The notes beneath the pieces are model-generated. The model had not been told where the DNA came from. It did no database searches and saw only the letters and a list, made by a program, of their open reading frames with translations. From Saposhnikovia divaricata (lineage: Eukaryota > Streptophyta > Magnoliopsida > Apiales > Apiaceae), in NCBI GenBank assembly GCA_036435485.1, contig CM071597.1, positions 52,993,881 through 53,057,880 on the forward strand: 64,000 nucleotides of DNA, read 5' to 3'. This document shows positions 38,305 through 50,762 of the stretch, one piece after another. Positions within the stretch are counted from its first letter, which is position 1. Each line of letters starts with the position of its first letter. The position numbers were made by a program, and so were the translations under genes.

Positions 38305-38404
38305 AATAAGTTTACTACGATCTCTTATGTCATTCTCCTACTTAGACTTAACTCTCAACACTCTTGTTTCTGAGTACTGTAACTTATCGCTCTGATACCA
38401 TTTC
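38305..38404 (-). other. leader of the minus-strand gypsy element with primer-binding site
   Basis: 100 bp left of the original interior between the young chromovirus and the right LTR. On the minus strand TGGTATCAGAGC (38400-38389) is a perfect complement of the initiator-Met tRNA 3' end, 4 nt from the LTR edge at 38405. Confidence 0.88.
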
Positions 38405-41400
38405 TGTGATGCCCCCAAATCCGAGGTCAAAGGTTCAAGTCGTCACATCACCATTCAACCATATCATACCTGTAGGGCTGCTCATGGGTCGGTTTGGGCC
38501 AATTATACCCGTTTTAGTGACCCAACCCAATTATTTCGGTTTGATAAAAAATCAACCCATTAATTAAAAAAAAAATTATGTAACCCAACCCTGACCCAAC
38601 CCAATGAATTCGGTTTGGTTCGGGTTAAATACTAAAAGTCTGAAATTCATAAAACTTAGAAATCTGATATCAAGTCTTAGATAAAAATATTACAGTCTTC
38701 CAAAATATTACAATCATAGTCTTAAGTCTTAAGAACAAGTCTGAAACATGCTAGAAAATAGTTAAAATACTAGTCTTTTCTTGCTTCAAATAGTGGCGCC
38801 ACTGGAACTGGACAATCAGTCATCAATAACATCGATTGTCTTGGTCTTCTCATTTGTATTGAATGTAGAATTCACAAAAACAAAAACAAGATTCCTATTA
38901 ATTTAAAGCGTGTTATTATCTTTCTGATTATGTTTAGTCTCAATTTCAATTTGCAGATACGATTAAGTGTCTAGATGACCACTAAGAAACAAATAAATAA
39001 CCTAAAAAGGTGGACAAAGACTAGTAACAAGAACCGGTCAAGAACATAACTTTGTGAGTTTGTGGCATTAACCAACTCATTTAGTGAATTTTGGGAAGGT
39101 TCGAGTTTTGGAGCCAAATGAAGTGGTTATCATAACAGCATATAAACATCAGTATAATTAAGTGCAGATTCTGATGAGATATAATATATAGACTGCATTA
39201 CTAAAGCAAAGCAAGAATAATGCTATAATTCTAAAAGTATCATTCTGAAAAAAGAAAATTAATATCAGTAGCAATTTCGTTATAGCAGTAACCTCACACC
39301 CAAAAAAAAGTGTGTGCTTTGTATGTCTGTATAACAGACTTAACATTATAACTTGCCATTTGGATATAAAGCTTGAGGCCTTGAGCTATACTAAATGAGT
39401 AAATGATACAAGATTACAAGTTAAATACTAAATGAGGAAATGGTATATAGTATCATACTAAATCCAAGATTGTAAATACAAAAGAATGAACTTACAAATT
39501 AGTTGAATATCGAGCACAGTGATAGTGATTGATATCTGGACTCTAGAGTGGAGGCTGTAGGGGAAAGAATTAGACTTACACGAATAATATATTGCACGAG
39601 TAGGGATTTAGGATATAATCCTAAATGGACTGGGCCTATTATTACTTAACCGGGTCGGGTTGGTTTAGGGTTTTAAATAGGTAACTCTAACCCAACCCAT
39701 TATATTCGGCCCAACAGAAAATAAACCCAATCGGGTTTCGGTTTTGAACGGTCCGGTTAGTTCGGCCCAAATCAGGGTCGGGTTGGGTTGGTTATTTCGG
39801 GTTGGCACACCCATGAGCAGCCCTACATACCTGTATTAACTTTACAACTCAACAATACATCCATCCAGACCTCAATCTTACGCACAAACAAGTTAGAGCC
39901 TCAGAAACGATAATCAAAAGTAACACTAAATATTACAATTCATCTGTACCATCCAGAGTCTTACGCACTTCCACTTATACAACTACACTTGAAGACAAGT
40001 CTTACTATTACAGTTGAAAACCTATCAGACTTACTCTGTAGTATTTATCAGGAACTAAATCATCTCCGGGGTAAATCCTCTACTCCTCTTCTGCTGGTGC
40101 GGAGTTAATCGGCCAAATTCTTCTCTTTCTGAAAAGTTTTTATAAAGCAAGAATGAGCTACATAATGCTCAGCAAGTTCACCCTTTTGAAAAATAATAAT
40201 GTGGTTTATTTTGAAAACATTCCCAACTATATGGGTATATATCTCAGATTTCAAAACATAATTGGACAATATATATGTCCGAGTTTGAATAAAACATCTA
40301 TACTCACTAAGGAGCTTTAAGAATAACATATGAACCCTTTATAATGTTCTCATTTCAATATATCTCAAGCTTGAAAATATATACATATGAGTATATCATT
40401 TTCGGCAAAACACTCTACGGTTAACATACTGTACAGGGAATACATCATTGCAAACCTCTTTCCTTCCATTAGCTTAGAAGGTTTCTCATTCAAAAACATT
40501 TCATTCTTTGAAATAATTGCAAGAGTGCACTAACACGTGCCAATCTTTATAGAAAATCTTGCAGTTCTAGATACTGCACGATGTCAATGTTTTTCTTATC
40601 AAAAGCCACACTATCGGCAACTTGGCACTTAGGCCCAAGAAGCAGTGTTTGAGTATTTTTCCAAAGTGGAGGATGGGACTGGAAGAAAACATAAAAACCT
40701 GACAAGGATTGACGATGATCAGTCGCCACATCCAAGTCCAATAATCCGCGGGTCTTCTCTACCAGTAGAAGGATAGAAACTACATCCGTAACTATCCTCG
40801 GGTGAAAACTACATCCGTAATCACCCTCGATGAAAACTACATCCGTAATCATCCTTCGGCAACACCTGGGCCGGAATAATAATTGATGGACCGCCTGGCT
40901 CACGGCCGCTTACACATCCCGGGAATCGTTCGTCAACGATTCCCACACCTGCCAGAGTCCCTTTTTTTCTTTTCTTTTCAAAAAAATCATTTTGATAGAA
41001 AATTCGAGTGCTTGAAGTTCGACCTCAGTCGACCGATAATTCTTGAGAAATGTACCAGAAGTAAAACCTGAACGGGGGTTTTCAAAAATGCTTTGAGTTT
41101 GAAAGATTTCGAGTTTGAAAGTGCTAGAGGTATCTTGGATTAGCTTTGTCTTTAAATAATGAACAATAATTAGTAAATGGCATTTTAAGATTCAATACTG
41201 ATAATAAAATAATAATTAAATTAAATTAGCTTTTAATCCAAGATAGGTATTTTTGAGTATTTATGATGACATAAAAATAATTACTTAAGTATACGATGCT
41301 TCCCGAATGACCCTTCGGGTTTTCACAATTTAGTTACGATATAATAATATACCGCTCCCCGGTCAATAGTATATATATGGACCGCTACGACCTCTATTGC

Positions 41401-43486
41401 TAGAGTCGTTGTCCGAAGAAAACATTTCATTCTAAGTTCAAGGGGTGCAAACATATAAGTGCTTATACATCTCAATTTCATCAATACTTCAATAAGCATA
41501 AACATTTGGTACGATTGAAAACTACAAACACAACAGTGAAAGTTCTTATATATGTAAGTTTTGAAAAGTAAACTTGCATAGGTAGAATTAGGAACATAAT
41601 ATCTTGAAAATAAATGCTTAGGGTTGGAAAACTTGCCTTGGGAAGGTTGGGGTGGTTGGGCTCGTGGAGTGGAGCGACAATCTATAAATATCCAATATTC
41701 GCTCGTTAGTATCTTAGCAACACCATTCAATCATAATGTCTTAAAGAATACAAGGCCATCTTAGCGACTCCACCATTTGACCCACTAACCCTCCTATATG
41801 ACCATGTCATCACATTATCACATTCTTTACCCATTCGACTCAAATCTATTCCTCAAACTCGAGACTCAAGTGAATACTCTTAAAACTACTTTAAACTAAT
41901 ATCCTAAGTGGTTTTTCACTTGTGCGGATTTTACTCCAACATTTTTATAAAATTGAAAAATACATATTTTAATCCAATTATTTTTGGGTAGGCTTCACCA
42001 CTGCATTTACTAGCTCCCCTAATTTTTCCATGATCCTACATAAATTTTTAGGGGTTTAAACAAGGTTCACTAGTGGACCATTTAGTGCAGTCCGGATTCC
42101 AGAAACACATTTCACTTCTCAGGCCATAACTCAAAATCTATACATCACCTAGTCATGAACCTTATATTTCTGGAAACTAAATTCAAATACCTTTCCAACA
42201 ATATATATTAGGACTTCAGGGGACAAGATTTAAGGGTTCAAAACCCTCCTACAAGAAAGTACAAGTTCCTGGAAAATTACTCAGCATGCTTTTACTACTT
42301 AACCATCCAAGAATCTTATATAAACATCACAACCATCATCTAAACCACCAAGATCATATTCTATGGCATACATGGAGTTACATACACTAACCACAAGCTT
42401 AAAAATCACAACCACAACATTTAAACTCAAGATCCACATCATCCATAACTTATATGTCCAAGATTTACACTAATATCCATGGATCTAACATTGAACACCA
42501 CAAATAATACATGGCCAAGAGGGGTTAGGGTTTTTATACCTTCTTGAGTATCTAGGAGCCTTGGGTATGCCTTACAAGTCTCAAGAACACCTTGGATGAG
42601 CTCCTACAATCCTTACAACTCAAGATCTAATTGAAAACTAAACATTGTTACTATTCAACAAAACTTCAACAATTTATAACTTGAAAACTAATGGATGAAA
42701 GGGGTTGGAATTCATAGTATACCTTCCTTATATGATGTAGAGTACCTAGGATTTTTGTCTTGAATTAAGAGTGATGAGAAGTGGAAGAAAAGAATTTTTC
42801 TTCTCCTCCAATGGTGCTTGGCCGAGAGCAATGTTGAATAAGGGGGAAGAGAGAGTTTTTGTTTTGTGTTTTGGTGTTGGTTGAATAAAGTAAAGTGAGT
42901 TGGTTGATAGGTATTAGGTGTATGTATATGTATCACATGTTGCAAGTCTAGTGCCTAGACCACCATACCTCCTTGTCTCCTTGGACAATGTACCAAACTA
43001 GTTACTATTCCTCTTGCTATCTTTGCATTGCTAGTTTGTTTTCCTAACTACTTAGTTGCATGGGACTTGCATGCAATATCATTCCTTGTATCATTATTCT
43101 TCCACCAACGCTTGTCACTTAATCTTTAATTCGCATCGTATCTTAATTAATTTCTCGTAACAATATTTTGTCGCGTAGAGATTTCCCTTGTAATTCCTTA
43201 AGTACTTAATTGTGTAAATTCCTCGAATATCCATAACTCCTTGTCACAATCCCTTAAAATCTTTTAATATTCTAATAACTCTCAAATCCCAAGTTTTATA
43301 AATCTTACTAACAATAAGACTCTTGCCTTCAACAACCTTTCCTTTATCTTACATGGTGAATGTAACAACATAATTTCTCAGACAATCAATTCCATTAAAC
43401 AACAGGGATGACTAAAAAGGTTCCAAATTGACAATGTCGTATGATATTATATAAAAGAAAATATTACAAAAATTAGGGTTCTTACA
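38405..43486 (-). mobile_element. 5' LTR of the minus-strand gypsy element, split by a hAT element
   Basis: Begins TGTGATGCCCCC and ends TTCTTACA. Colinear with 13407-17125 except for the hAT element at 38473-39825 plus its 8 bp duplication. Removing these leaves 3,721 bp. Confidence 0.9.
38473..39825. mobile_element. non-autonomous hAT element, TSD CATACCTG
   Basis: The 1,353 bp insertion has perfect 17 bp inverted ends, TAGGGCTGCTCATGGGT. The exact 8 bp duplication CATACCTG lies at 38465-38472 and 39826-39833; the other LTR copies have this site once, uninterrupted. Eight-base duplications and TAGGG ends are typical of hAT. Both subterminal regions carry many AACCCAACCC/GGGTTGGGTT and TTCGGTTT motifs, plausible transposase-binding repeats. 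No transposase frame is visible. Confidence 0.92.
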
Positions 43487-43491
43487 GAGAG

Positions 43492-45450
43492 AGAGAGGGG
43501 GGGGACCAGCTGAGGGAGAGAGATTTTTCCGGGTATGGAACGGTGGTGGTTCCGTGGCGGCTCACCGGAATTAAACTCGGTATGCATATATGTGTGTGGA
43601 TATTTTAGTTTAATTATTTAATTTTCGTTTTAGATTAAATTAATATTGTTGTAATTAAATTAGATTTAATTGCGATATGATTGTTTTAATTTTCGTAGTT
43701 TATTTTGGAAAGTTTATAATTGTTAATTAATTGTGAGTTTGATTATATGTTTTGGTGATTATTTAGTTGCTAATTGTTATTATTGTGTACTAAATTCGGA
43801 AGTTGAAATTTGGGGATTATGTCGAATGTTGGATTCGAATATTTTGTTTAAGCTGCTCATATTAGTGAGTAATTTATATTAATGGTTCGGGTATTTAGTT
43901 TGAATATATTAGTGGAATTGTTAATTGGTAATTGCGATTGTCGGAAGATATGTAGAGTTTATATGATTTTACAAATTGTAAAATGTTTATATGTTAGATG
44001 GTATAAATCGAGTCATAGTATTTGACGGTGTTACTATGTATAAATGGTTATATGCTAAATGTCATAAGCTGAGTTGTAAGTAATTGTGGAATGTATAATT
44101 GTAAATTACTAGGTGTTGGTTTATATGGATTAAATGTCGTAGTCGAGTCATAATATTTGTTAGATACTATACTTGTCAAATATGTGGTGGTGAGTTATAT
44201 GTATGGTTTTTAAGTGTTAAATATAGTAAAGTTAAACTGTTATTTTATTTCCTTATGTGTTTATGTGGTCAATGATTATATGTTATTTAGTTTAACTGCG
44301 AGGAGTCGTAAAGAGATCATAAGTTATAAATGTCAATATTTAAGGACTTGTGTAATTCTCATCGACTAGATCCTCGGGCTTACGAATACCAATGATTGAT
44401 TGTCACAAGTATAATTAATATGCTCTACTGGTATGATCATTGATATAGCGTAAGTAATAGTTAGTGCTAGGAGTTGTTTTCTAGGGCTTACGAATACCAA
44501 TGATTGATTGTCACGTGTATCATTAATATGCGTGAGTGATATGATCATTGATATAGCGTAAGTAGTAGTTAATGCTAACATAAATTATTATGTGTTTACT
44601 GCATGTCGAGGCAGAATTTCTTATGTGTTGAGGTGCCGCAGGTTTGGGCGGGTACCTTCTTTATTTGTACACTTTTATGTTGCTGCAAGTTGAGGCAGCT
44701 TGATTTTTGTTAAATATATAGTTAAAACTCCTTGAGTTGTTGAATTGAATAACAGGTGGATAGTCCGATAAACGAATACTACATGCCGAAAATTTCCCCT
44801 GCAAATATATATAAATCTGTTTAATTTATTGGATTTTAATGATTTAAAAGTATGTTTTGAATTCTAAGAGTATAGGTAAATATGAATTAATTGATGTGAA
44901 GATTTGAGGCGTGGTATTGTTTTGAAGTGTTTACCATTGGATAATATCCAAGTAATAAGTGACCATCTTTGTTAAATGATTATTTGACTTGGTTGATTAT
45001 ATTAAGACTATTCTATGAATATAATTGATATGCTCTATATGTTTATATATGCTACGTGGATAAGCGTTATAGGACGCGTATGGGTAGAATAGAGCAAACA
45101 ATAAGGTTTTGCTTAAGTTAATACTGAAATAGTATCTGACCTTGGAAAGGTTTGAATAGGAGACATGGCCAAGAGCAGTGCATGGGTAAAAAGAAAGATG
45201 AACAGAAGGACAAGTATCAAAACCGACGGATGTATTGACGTGGAAGTTAGTGAGCTACGAAGTAGAAATGGAAGTAGGGCCAAATAAAAGGCTAGCAAGT
45301 AAAGAATTGTCATGAAACTGAGTTGTGGATCGATGTTAATGTCGAGAACTCATTAAATCGAGGCAAGTGTCTTGCTCTTCACTTATCATTCAAGTGATGC
45401 AATTCAATTCCTTTGTGGTATGGATTGATCAAGTATGTTTAGAAAATGAT
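43492..45450 (+). mobile_element. 5' LTR of the plus-strand gypsy element, segment 2
   Basis: Sequence between the minus-strand gypsy insertion and the solo LTR. 44220-44792 matches 53987-54558 in the 3' LTR with about 11 differences. The rest has no counterpart there because of deletions. Confidence 0.8.
44376..44591. repeat. two 108 bp tandem units, each an imperfect hairpin (5' LTR copy)
   Basis: Units begin GGGCTTACGAATACCAATGA at 44376 and 44484. Within each, CTTACGAATACCAATGATTG near the start is roughly mirrored by TGATCATTGATATAGCGTAAG near the end, so one strand can fold on itself. The same pair is at 54143 and 54251 in the 3' LTR, so it predates insertion of the element. Confidence 0.85.
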
Positions 45451-48400
45451 TGTGACACCCCCAAATCCGAGGTCAAAGATTCAGGTCATCACCTCACCAA
45501 CCAACCATATCATACCTGTATTAACTTTACAACTCAACAATACATCCATCCAGACCTCAATCTTACGCACAAACAAGTTCGAGCCTCAGAAACGATAATC
45601 AAAAGTAACACTAAATATTACAATTCATCTGTACAATCCAGAATCTTACGCACTTCTACTTATACAACTACACTTGAAGATAAGTCTTACTATTACAGTT
45701 GAAAACCTATCAGACTTACTCTGTAGTATTTACCAGGAACTAAATCATCTCCGGGGTAAATCTTCTACTCCTCTTCTGCTGGTGCGGAGTTAATCGGCCA
45801 AATTCTTCTCTTTCTGAAAAGTTTTTATAAATCAAGAATGAGCTACATAATGCTCAGCAAGTTCACCATTTTGAAAAATAATAATGTGGTTTATTTCGAA
45901 AACATTCCCAACTATATGGGTATATATCTCAGATTTCAAAACATACTTGGACAATATATATGTCCGAGTTTGAATAAAACATTTATACTCACTAAGGAGA
46001 TTTAAGAATAACATATGAACCCTTTATAAGGTTCTCATTTCAATATATCTCAAGCTTGAAAATATATACAAATGAGTATATCATTTTCGGCAAAACACTC
46101 TACGGTTAACATACTGTACAAGGAATACATCATTGCAAACCTCTTTCCTTCCATTAGCTTAGAAGGCTTCTCATTCAAAAACATTTCATTCTTTGAAATA
46201 ATTGCAAGAGTGCACTAACACGTGCCAATCTTTATAGAAAATCTTGCAGTTCTAGATACTGCACGATGTCAATATTTTTCTTATCAAAAACCACACTATC
46301 GGCAACTTGGCACTTAGGCCCAAGAAGCAGTGTTTGAGTATTTTTCCAAAGTGGAGGATGGGACTGGAAGAAAACATAAAAAAACCTGACAAGGATTGAC
46401 GATGATCAGTCGCCACAACCAAGTCCAATAATCCGCAGATCTTCTCTACCGGTAGAAGGATAGAAACTACATCCGTAACTATCCTCGGGTGAAAACTACA
46501 TCCGTAATCACCCTCGATGAAAACTACATCCGTAATCATCCTTCGGCAACACCTGGGCCGGAATAATAATTGATGGACCGCCTGGCTCACGGCCGCTTAC
46601 ACATCCCGGGAATCGTTCGTCAACGATTCCCACACCTGCCAGAGTCCCTTTTTTCTTTTTCTTTTAAAAACTTTATTTTGATTGAAAGCCGAGTAGTTGA
46701 GGTCCGACATCAGTCGACCGATGATTCTTGAAATCGTACAAGAAGCAAAACCTGACCGGGGGTTTTCGAAAATGTTTTGAGTTCGAAAGAGTTCGAGTTT
46801 GAAAGTGCTAAAGGTATCTTGGATTAGCTTTGTCTTTAAAATAATGAACAATAATTAATAAATGATGTTTTAAGATTTAATATTAATAATTAATAAAATA
46901 ATTATTTAATTAAATAAGCTTTTAATCCAAGATAGGTATTTTTGAGTATTTATGATGATATAAAAATAAATACTTAAGTATACGATACTTCCCGAATGAC
47001 CCTTCGGGTTTTCGCAATTTAATCATGATATATTAATACACCGCTCCCCGATCAATGGTATATTTGGACCGCTACGACCTCTATTGCTAGAGTCGTTGTC
47101 CGAAGAAAACATTTCATTCTAAGTTCAAGGGGGTACAAACATATATATGCATATATCTCAATTTCATCATTTCTTCAATAAGCATAAACATATGATACGA
47201 TTGAAAACTACAAACACAACAGTGAAAGTCCTTATATATGTAAGTTTTGAAAAGTAAACTTGCCTTGGCGAGGTTGGGGTGGTCGAGCTTGCGGAGTGGA
47301 ATGATCTATACATAATCAATAGCCGTTCGTTAGTACCTTAACAATATCTCTTTTAATTGCGAGGTTTTATGGGGTACCAAATTAACTTAATGACTTCGTC
47401 TTATGACTCTCTAGCCCCACTATAGGTTCATGTCATCACTCGATTACGCTCGTCACTTATTCGACTTAATTTGGTTACCATATTCGAAGCGTATTAATTC
47501 CCCCTTAAAATCATACTCCACTTACGACTTTTTCACTTGCGCGAATTTTACTCTAACATTTTTATAAAATTGAAAAATACATATTTTAATCGAATTCTTT
47601 TTGGGTAGCCTTCACCACTGCAATTACTAGCTCTCCTATATTTTCCATGATCCTACATAAATTTTTAGGGGTTTAAAGAGGGCTCACAAGTGGATCATTT
47701 AGTGCAGTTCGGATTCCAGAACCACTCTTCACTTCTCAGGCCATAACTCAAAATCTACACATCACCTAGTCATTAACCTTATATTTATGGAAACTACATT
47801 CAAATACCTTTCCAACCATATACATTAGGACCTCAGGAGACAAGATTTAGGGGTTCAAAACCCTCCTACAAGACAGTGCATGTTCCCAGAAAATTTTCAC
47901 AGCTTGCTTTCTCACTTAACCATTCAAGAATTCCTTGTATACATCACAACCATCATCTAAACCACCAAGATCATACTCTATAGCACACATGGAGTTACAT
48001 ACACTAACTACAAGCTTAAGAATCACATCAACAACATTTAAACTCAAGATCTTCACCATTCATAACTTTTATAACCAAGATTCATACTAAAATCCATGGA
48101 TCTAACATTATACACCATAAATAATTCATGGCTAAGAGGGGTTAGAGTTTTATACCTTCTTGAGTATCTAGGAACCTTGGGTAAGCTTTACAATCCTCAA
48201 GAACACCTTGGATGAGTCCCTACAATCCTTATAATTCAAGATCTAAAAGATAAACATTCATGGTTACTATTCACTCAATCTTCAACAATTAATATCTCAA
48301 AATTGGATGGTTAGAATGGCTTGAAATTCATAGCATACCTTCTTTGTAGAGTGTAGAGGACCTAGGAATTATGCCTTGAATTGTAAGTGATGGGAAGTGG

Positions 48401-49099
48401 AAGAATAAATTTTCTTCTCCTTCCTCTTGTGCTTGGGCCGAGAGTTTAGTAATGGGGGAGAGAGAGTGGTTTGCTTGGGTGGTTTGAAATAAAGTGATGA
48501 ATAATTGTGTTATATATTTGTTATATGTATTATTGTCACATGTTGCAAGCCTAGTACTAGCTTCCTAGGTGCCAACCATGCTTCCTTGTCTCCTTGAACA
48601 ATGCACCTTTAACTAGTTACTATTCCTCTAGTTGCTTTTGCATTCCCAGTTTGCTTTTCTAACAATCTAGTTACATGAAGCTTGCATGTAATATCTTTCC
48701 TTGTATTATTATTCCTCCACCAATGCTTGTCAATTAATCTTTAATTCATATCGTATCTTAATTAACTCCTCGTAATAATATTTTATCGCGTAGAGATTTC
48801 CCTTGTAATTCCTTAAGTACTTAATTGTGTAAATTCCTCGAATATCCATACTCCTTGTCATAATCCCTTAAAAATCTTTTAATACTCTAATAACTCTCAA
48901 ATCCCAAGTTTAATAAATCTTACTAGCAATAAGACTCTTGCCTTCAGCAATCTTCCCGTTTTCTTACATAGTGAATGTAACAACATAATTTCTCAGATAA
49001 TCAATTCCATTAAACAACATGGGTGACTTAAAAGGTTCCAAATTCACAATGTCATATGATATTATAAAAAAGAATATTACAAAAATTAGGGTTCTTAGA
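45451..49099 (-). mobile_element. solo LTR of the 13407-43486 gypsy family, TSD ATGAT
   Basis: 3,649 bp, similar from end to end to 13407-17125 but more diverged. It begins TGTGACACCCCCAAATCCG and ends TTCTTAGA, with the terminal CA changed to GA. ATGAT flanks it at 45446-45450 and 49100-49104. There is no interior, primer site or second LTR, so it formed by recombination between the two LTRs of a full element. Confidence 0.93.
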
Positions 49100-49104
49100 A
49101 TGAT

Positions 49105-50747
49105 ATACTTCTTCAGTTAGCGTGAAAATGTTTATGTTTCCCACCCATAGTTCAAATACCAAATTTTCAAAGAACCTTATGAATAACTTTTTTCCGCATA
49201 TTATTTTATTCATGGGATGTTAAAGCCTCCTTAGTGGAAGGCCTTTCTTTTATTTTTATGTTGTTCCTAAAATTGTTTAAGGAGCTCTCTAAATAGAGAG
49301 AATTCAAGTTTCAAATTCCTGTCAATACCTGTTAATAAAATTTCTGATTTTTAGCATAATTTCACCAATGAACCCTTTCTCTTTAAAAATGTTTTCTCCA
49401 AATTGATTTGAAATTTATTATCCTAAAACTGTCTTTTTGCAATTAATCGTTTAAGCTGTTTTACTAATTTACGTTGAGTCAAACCTTACCATGTGTTGAA
49501 AGATTTTATTATTTCGCAATGCTTAATCATGTTCCGGCTCCAACTTAGAATTTTACTGATGATTATCCTGTTGCACTATATATCTTTTATTGTTGCTCAA
49601 TTCGATTTTCTCTTTAATCGAGTTATTGATGTTATGACCCCCAATTACTTATAGTTATCTTTTTGATATGGATTCAAAGTATTGTTCTCTATATTCTCCA
49701 CCCCACTTATTACCGAACTCGTCGGTATTTAGTAAAGATCTTGAATAGTTGGTTATTCCCTTGTATCGTATCGAACTTGTCGATACCAGCAGATATTGTT
49801 GTTTCCTCATTAACTCTTAATCATGAGTTATTCTGGACGTGAGTTTCCAGTTGTTCAGTTGACAAAGGTTGTCGATTGTTCCGACACCTAATGCGTTTGA
49901 CTTAGAATTGGAAATGTTTTTTTTAAAACAGATGTCCCTTTGGGGAGACCATATTATGGTCAACAGTTGTCCCTTCGAGGAGACCAGATTAATGGTCAGA
50001 AGTTAAGGCCAATGTGTACCATGGATCCAATTAAGGACATTGTTGTGTGCGTTTGTCCGGGGTTAGTACGTGACTGATCAGCAGCCTAACCTTGATGTTT
50101 TTTTTATAAATAAATAAAAATTCCAATTCTAATCTATACTCTGAAATGGAGATGTTTAGTTCTTGACTCCTTGGAAGTCTATTTTAATAATATTTGATAT
50201 TAGAACTCTTGTCAGTTCTAGTTTTTGATGCACCTTGTTAATGGTGAATTGTTGGCCCTCGTGACAATTTAAAGGTTGATATAGCTGATTCCTTCATAGA
50301 ATGAAATGAAACCCCTTTATTTATCAGAATTGTCATCGTTATTGAAATTGTTATCACTATTGCACTTGCTGAGCATTGTTGGCTCACTCTTGCTTGTTTG
50401 TTTTCTTCAGCTAATAGAGAAGGTCAGTGAACCTAGTAATGGTCATTGGTGTTGCTTTCCAGCAGCGAGAGGAGACGATCGGGTTGCGGATTCTCATTGG
50501 TTAGTGGGTGGGAATTCGTCAAGGTTGGATATTCAGTTAGACAGTGATTTTATTTATTCATAGAATTGTATAACATTTTATTCTGAGGATGGATTGTAAT
50601 AGTAATTTGACAGTTGTTTCATACCATAACCTGTATATGATCTTGGTTAAGGGGTTTTATTATTATATGTTGTTTATATCCAGGATTGTATAATGTTGTT
50701 AGTGGCTAGTGGCCCCATATCTGTACCCCGGATTTTGGGATGCTACA
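49105..50747 (+). mobile_element. 5' LTR of the plus-strand gypsy element, segment 3
   Basis: From the solo LTR's target duplication to the LTR end GGGATGCTACA. From 49231 on it matches 54559-56073 with about 17 differences. A Leu-rich 85-codon frame (50306-50563) is repeated in the 3' LTR and is not a gene. Confidence 0.85.
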
Positions 50748-50750
50748 AGT

Positions 50751-50762
50751 TGGTATCAGAGC
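50751..50762 (+). other. primer-binding site of the plus-strand gypsy element
   Basis: TGGTATCAGAGC, three bases after the LTR end, is a perfect complement of the initiator-Met tRNA 3' end. It fixes the element's plus orientation. Confidence 0.92.

Larger units (their letters stand above)
13407..43486 (-). mobile_element. gypsy element (minus strand) carrying two later insertions
   Basis: Paired LTRs (13407-17125 and 38405-43486) begin TGTGAYGCCCCCAAATCCG and end GGGTTCTTACA. Without the hAT element and its duplication, the right LTR is 3,721 bp against 3,719 bp on the left. They differ at roughly 40 positions by eye (about 1.1%). On the minus strand a primer site (38389-38400) and a polypurine tract (17126-17140) give the orientation. 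Flanks are GAGTG and GAGAG, a one-base mismatch explained by the GA-repeat target. The young chromovirus at 22782-38299 interrupts the interior. Pol is broken, so the element is not autonomous. Confidence 0.88.

Noticed and set aside
44366..44581. 71-codon frame with two similar halves, repeated at 54133-54348
   Set aside because: Produced by the 108 bp tandem hairpin units in the LTR; not a protein repeat family.
50306..50563. 85-codon Leu-rich frame repeated identically at 55632-55889
   Set aside because: Both copies lie in the paired LTRs of the plus-strand gypsy; the Leu-rich start reflects local base composition and no family is recognised.
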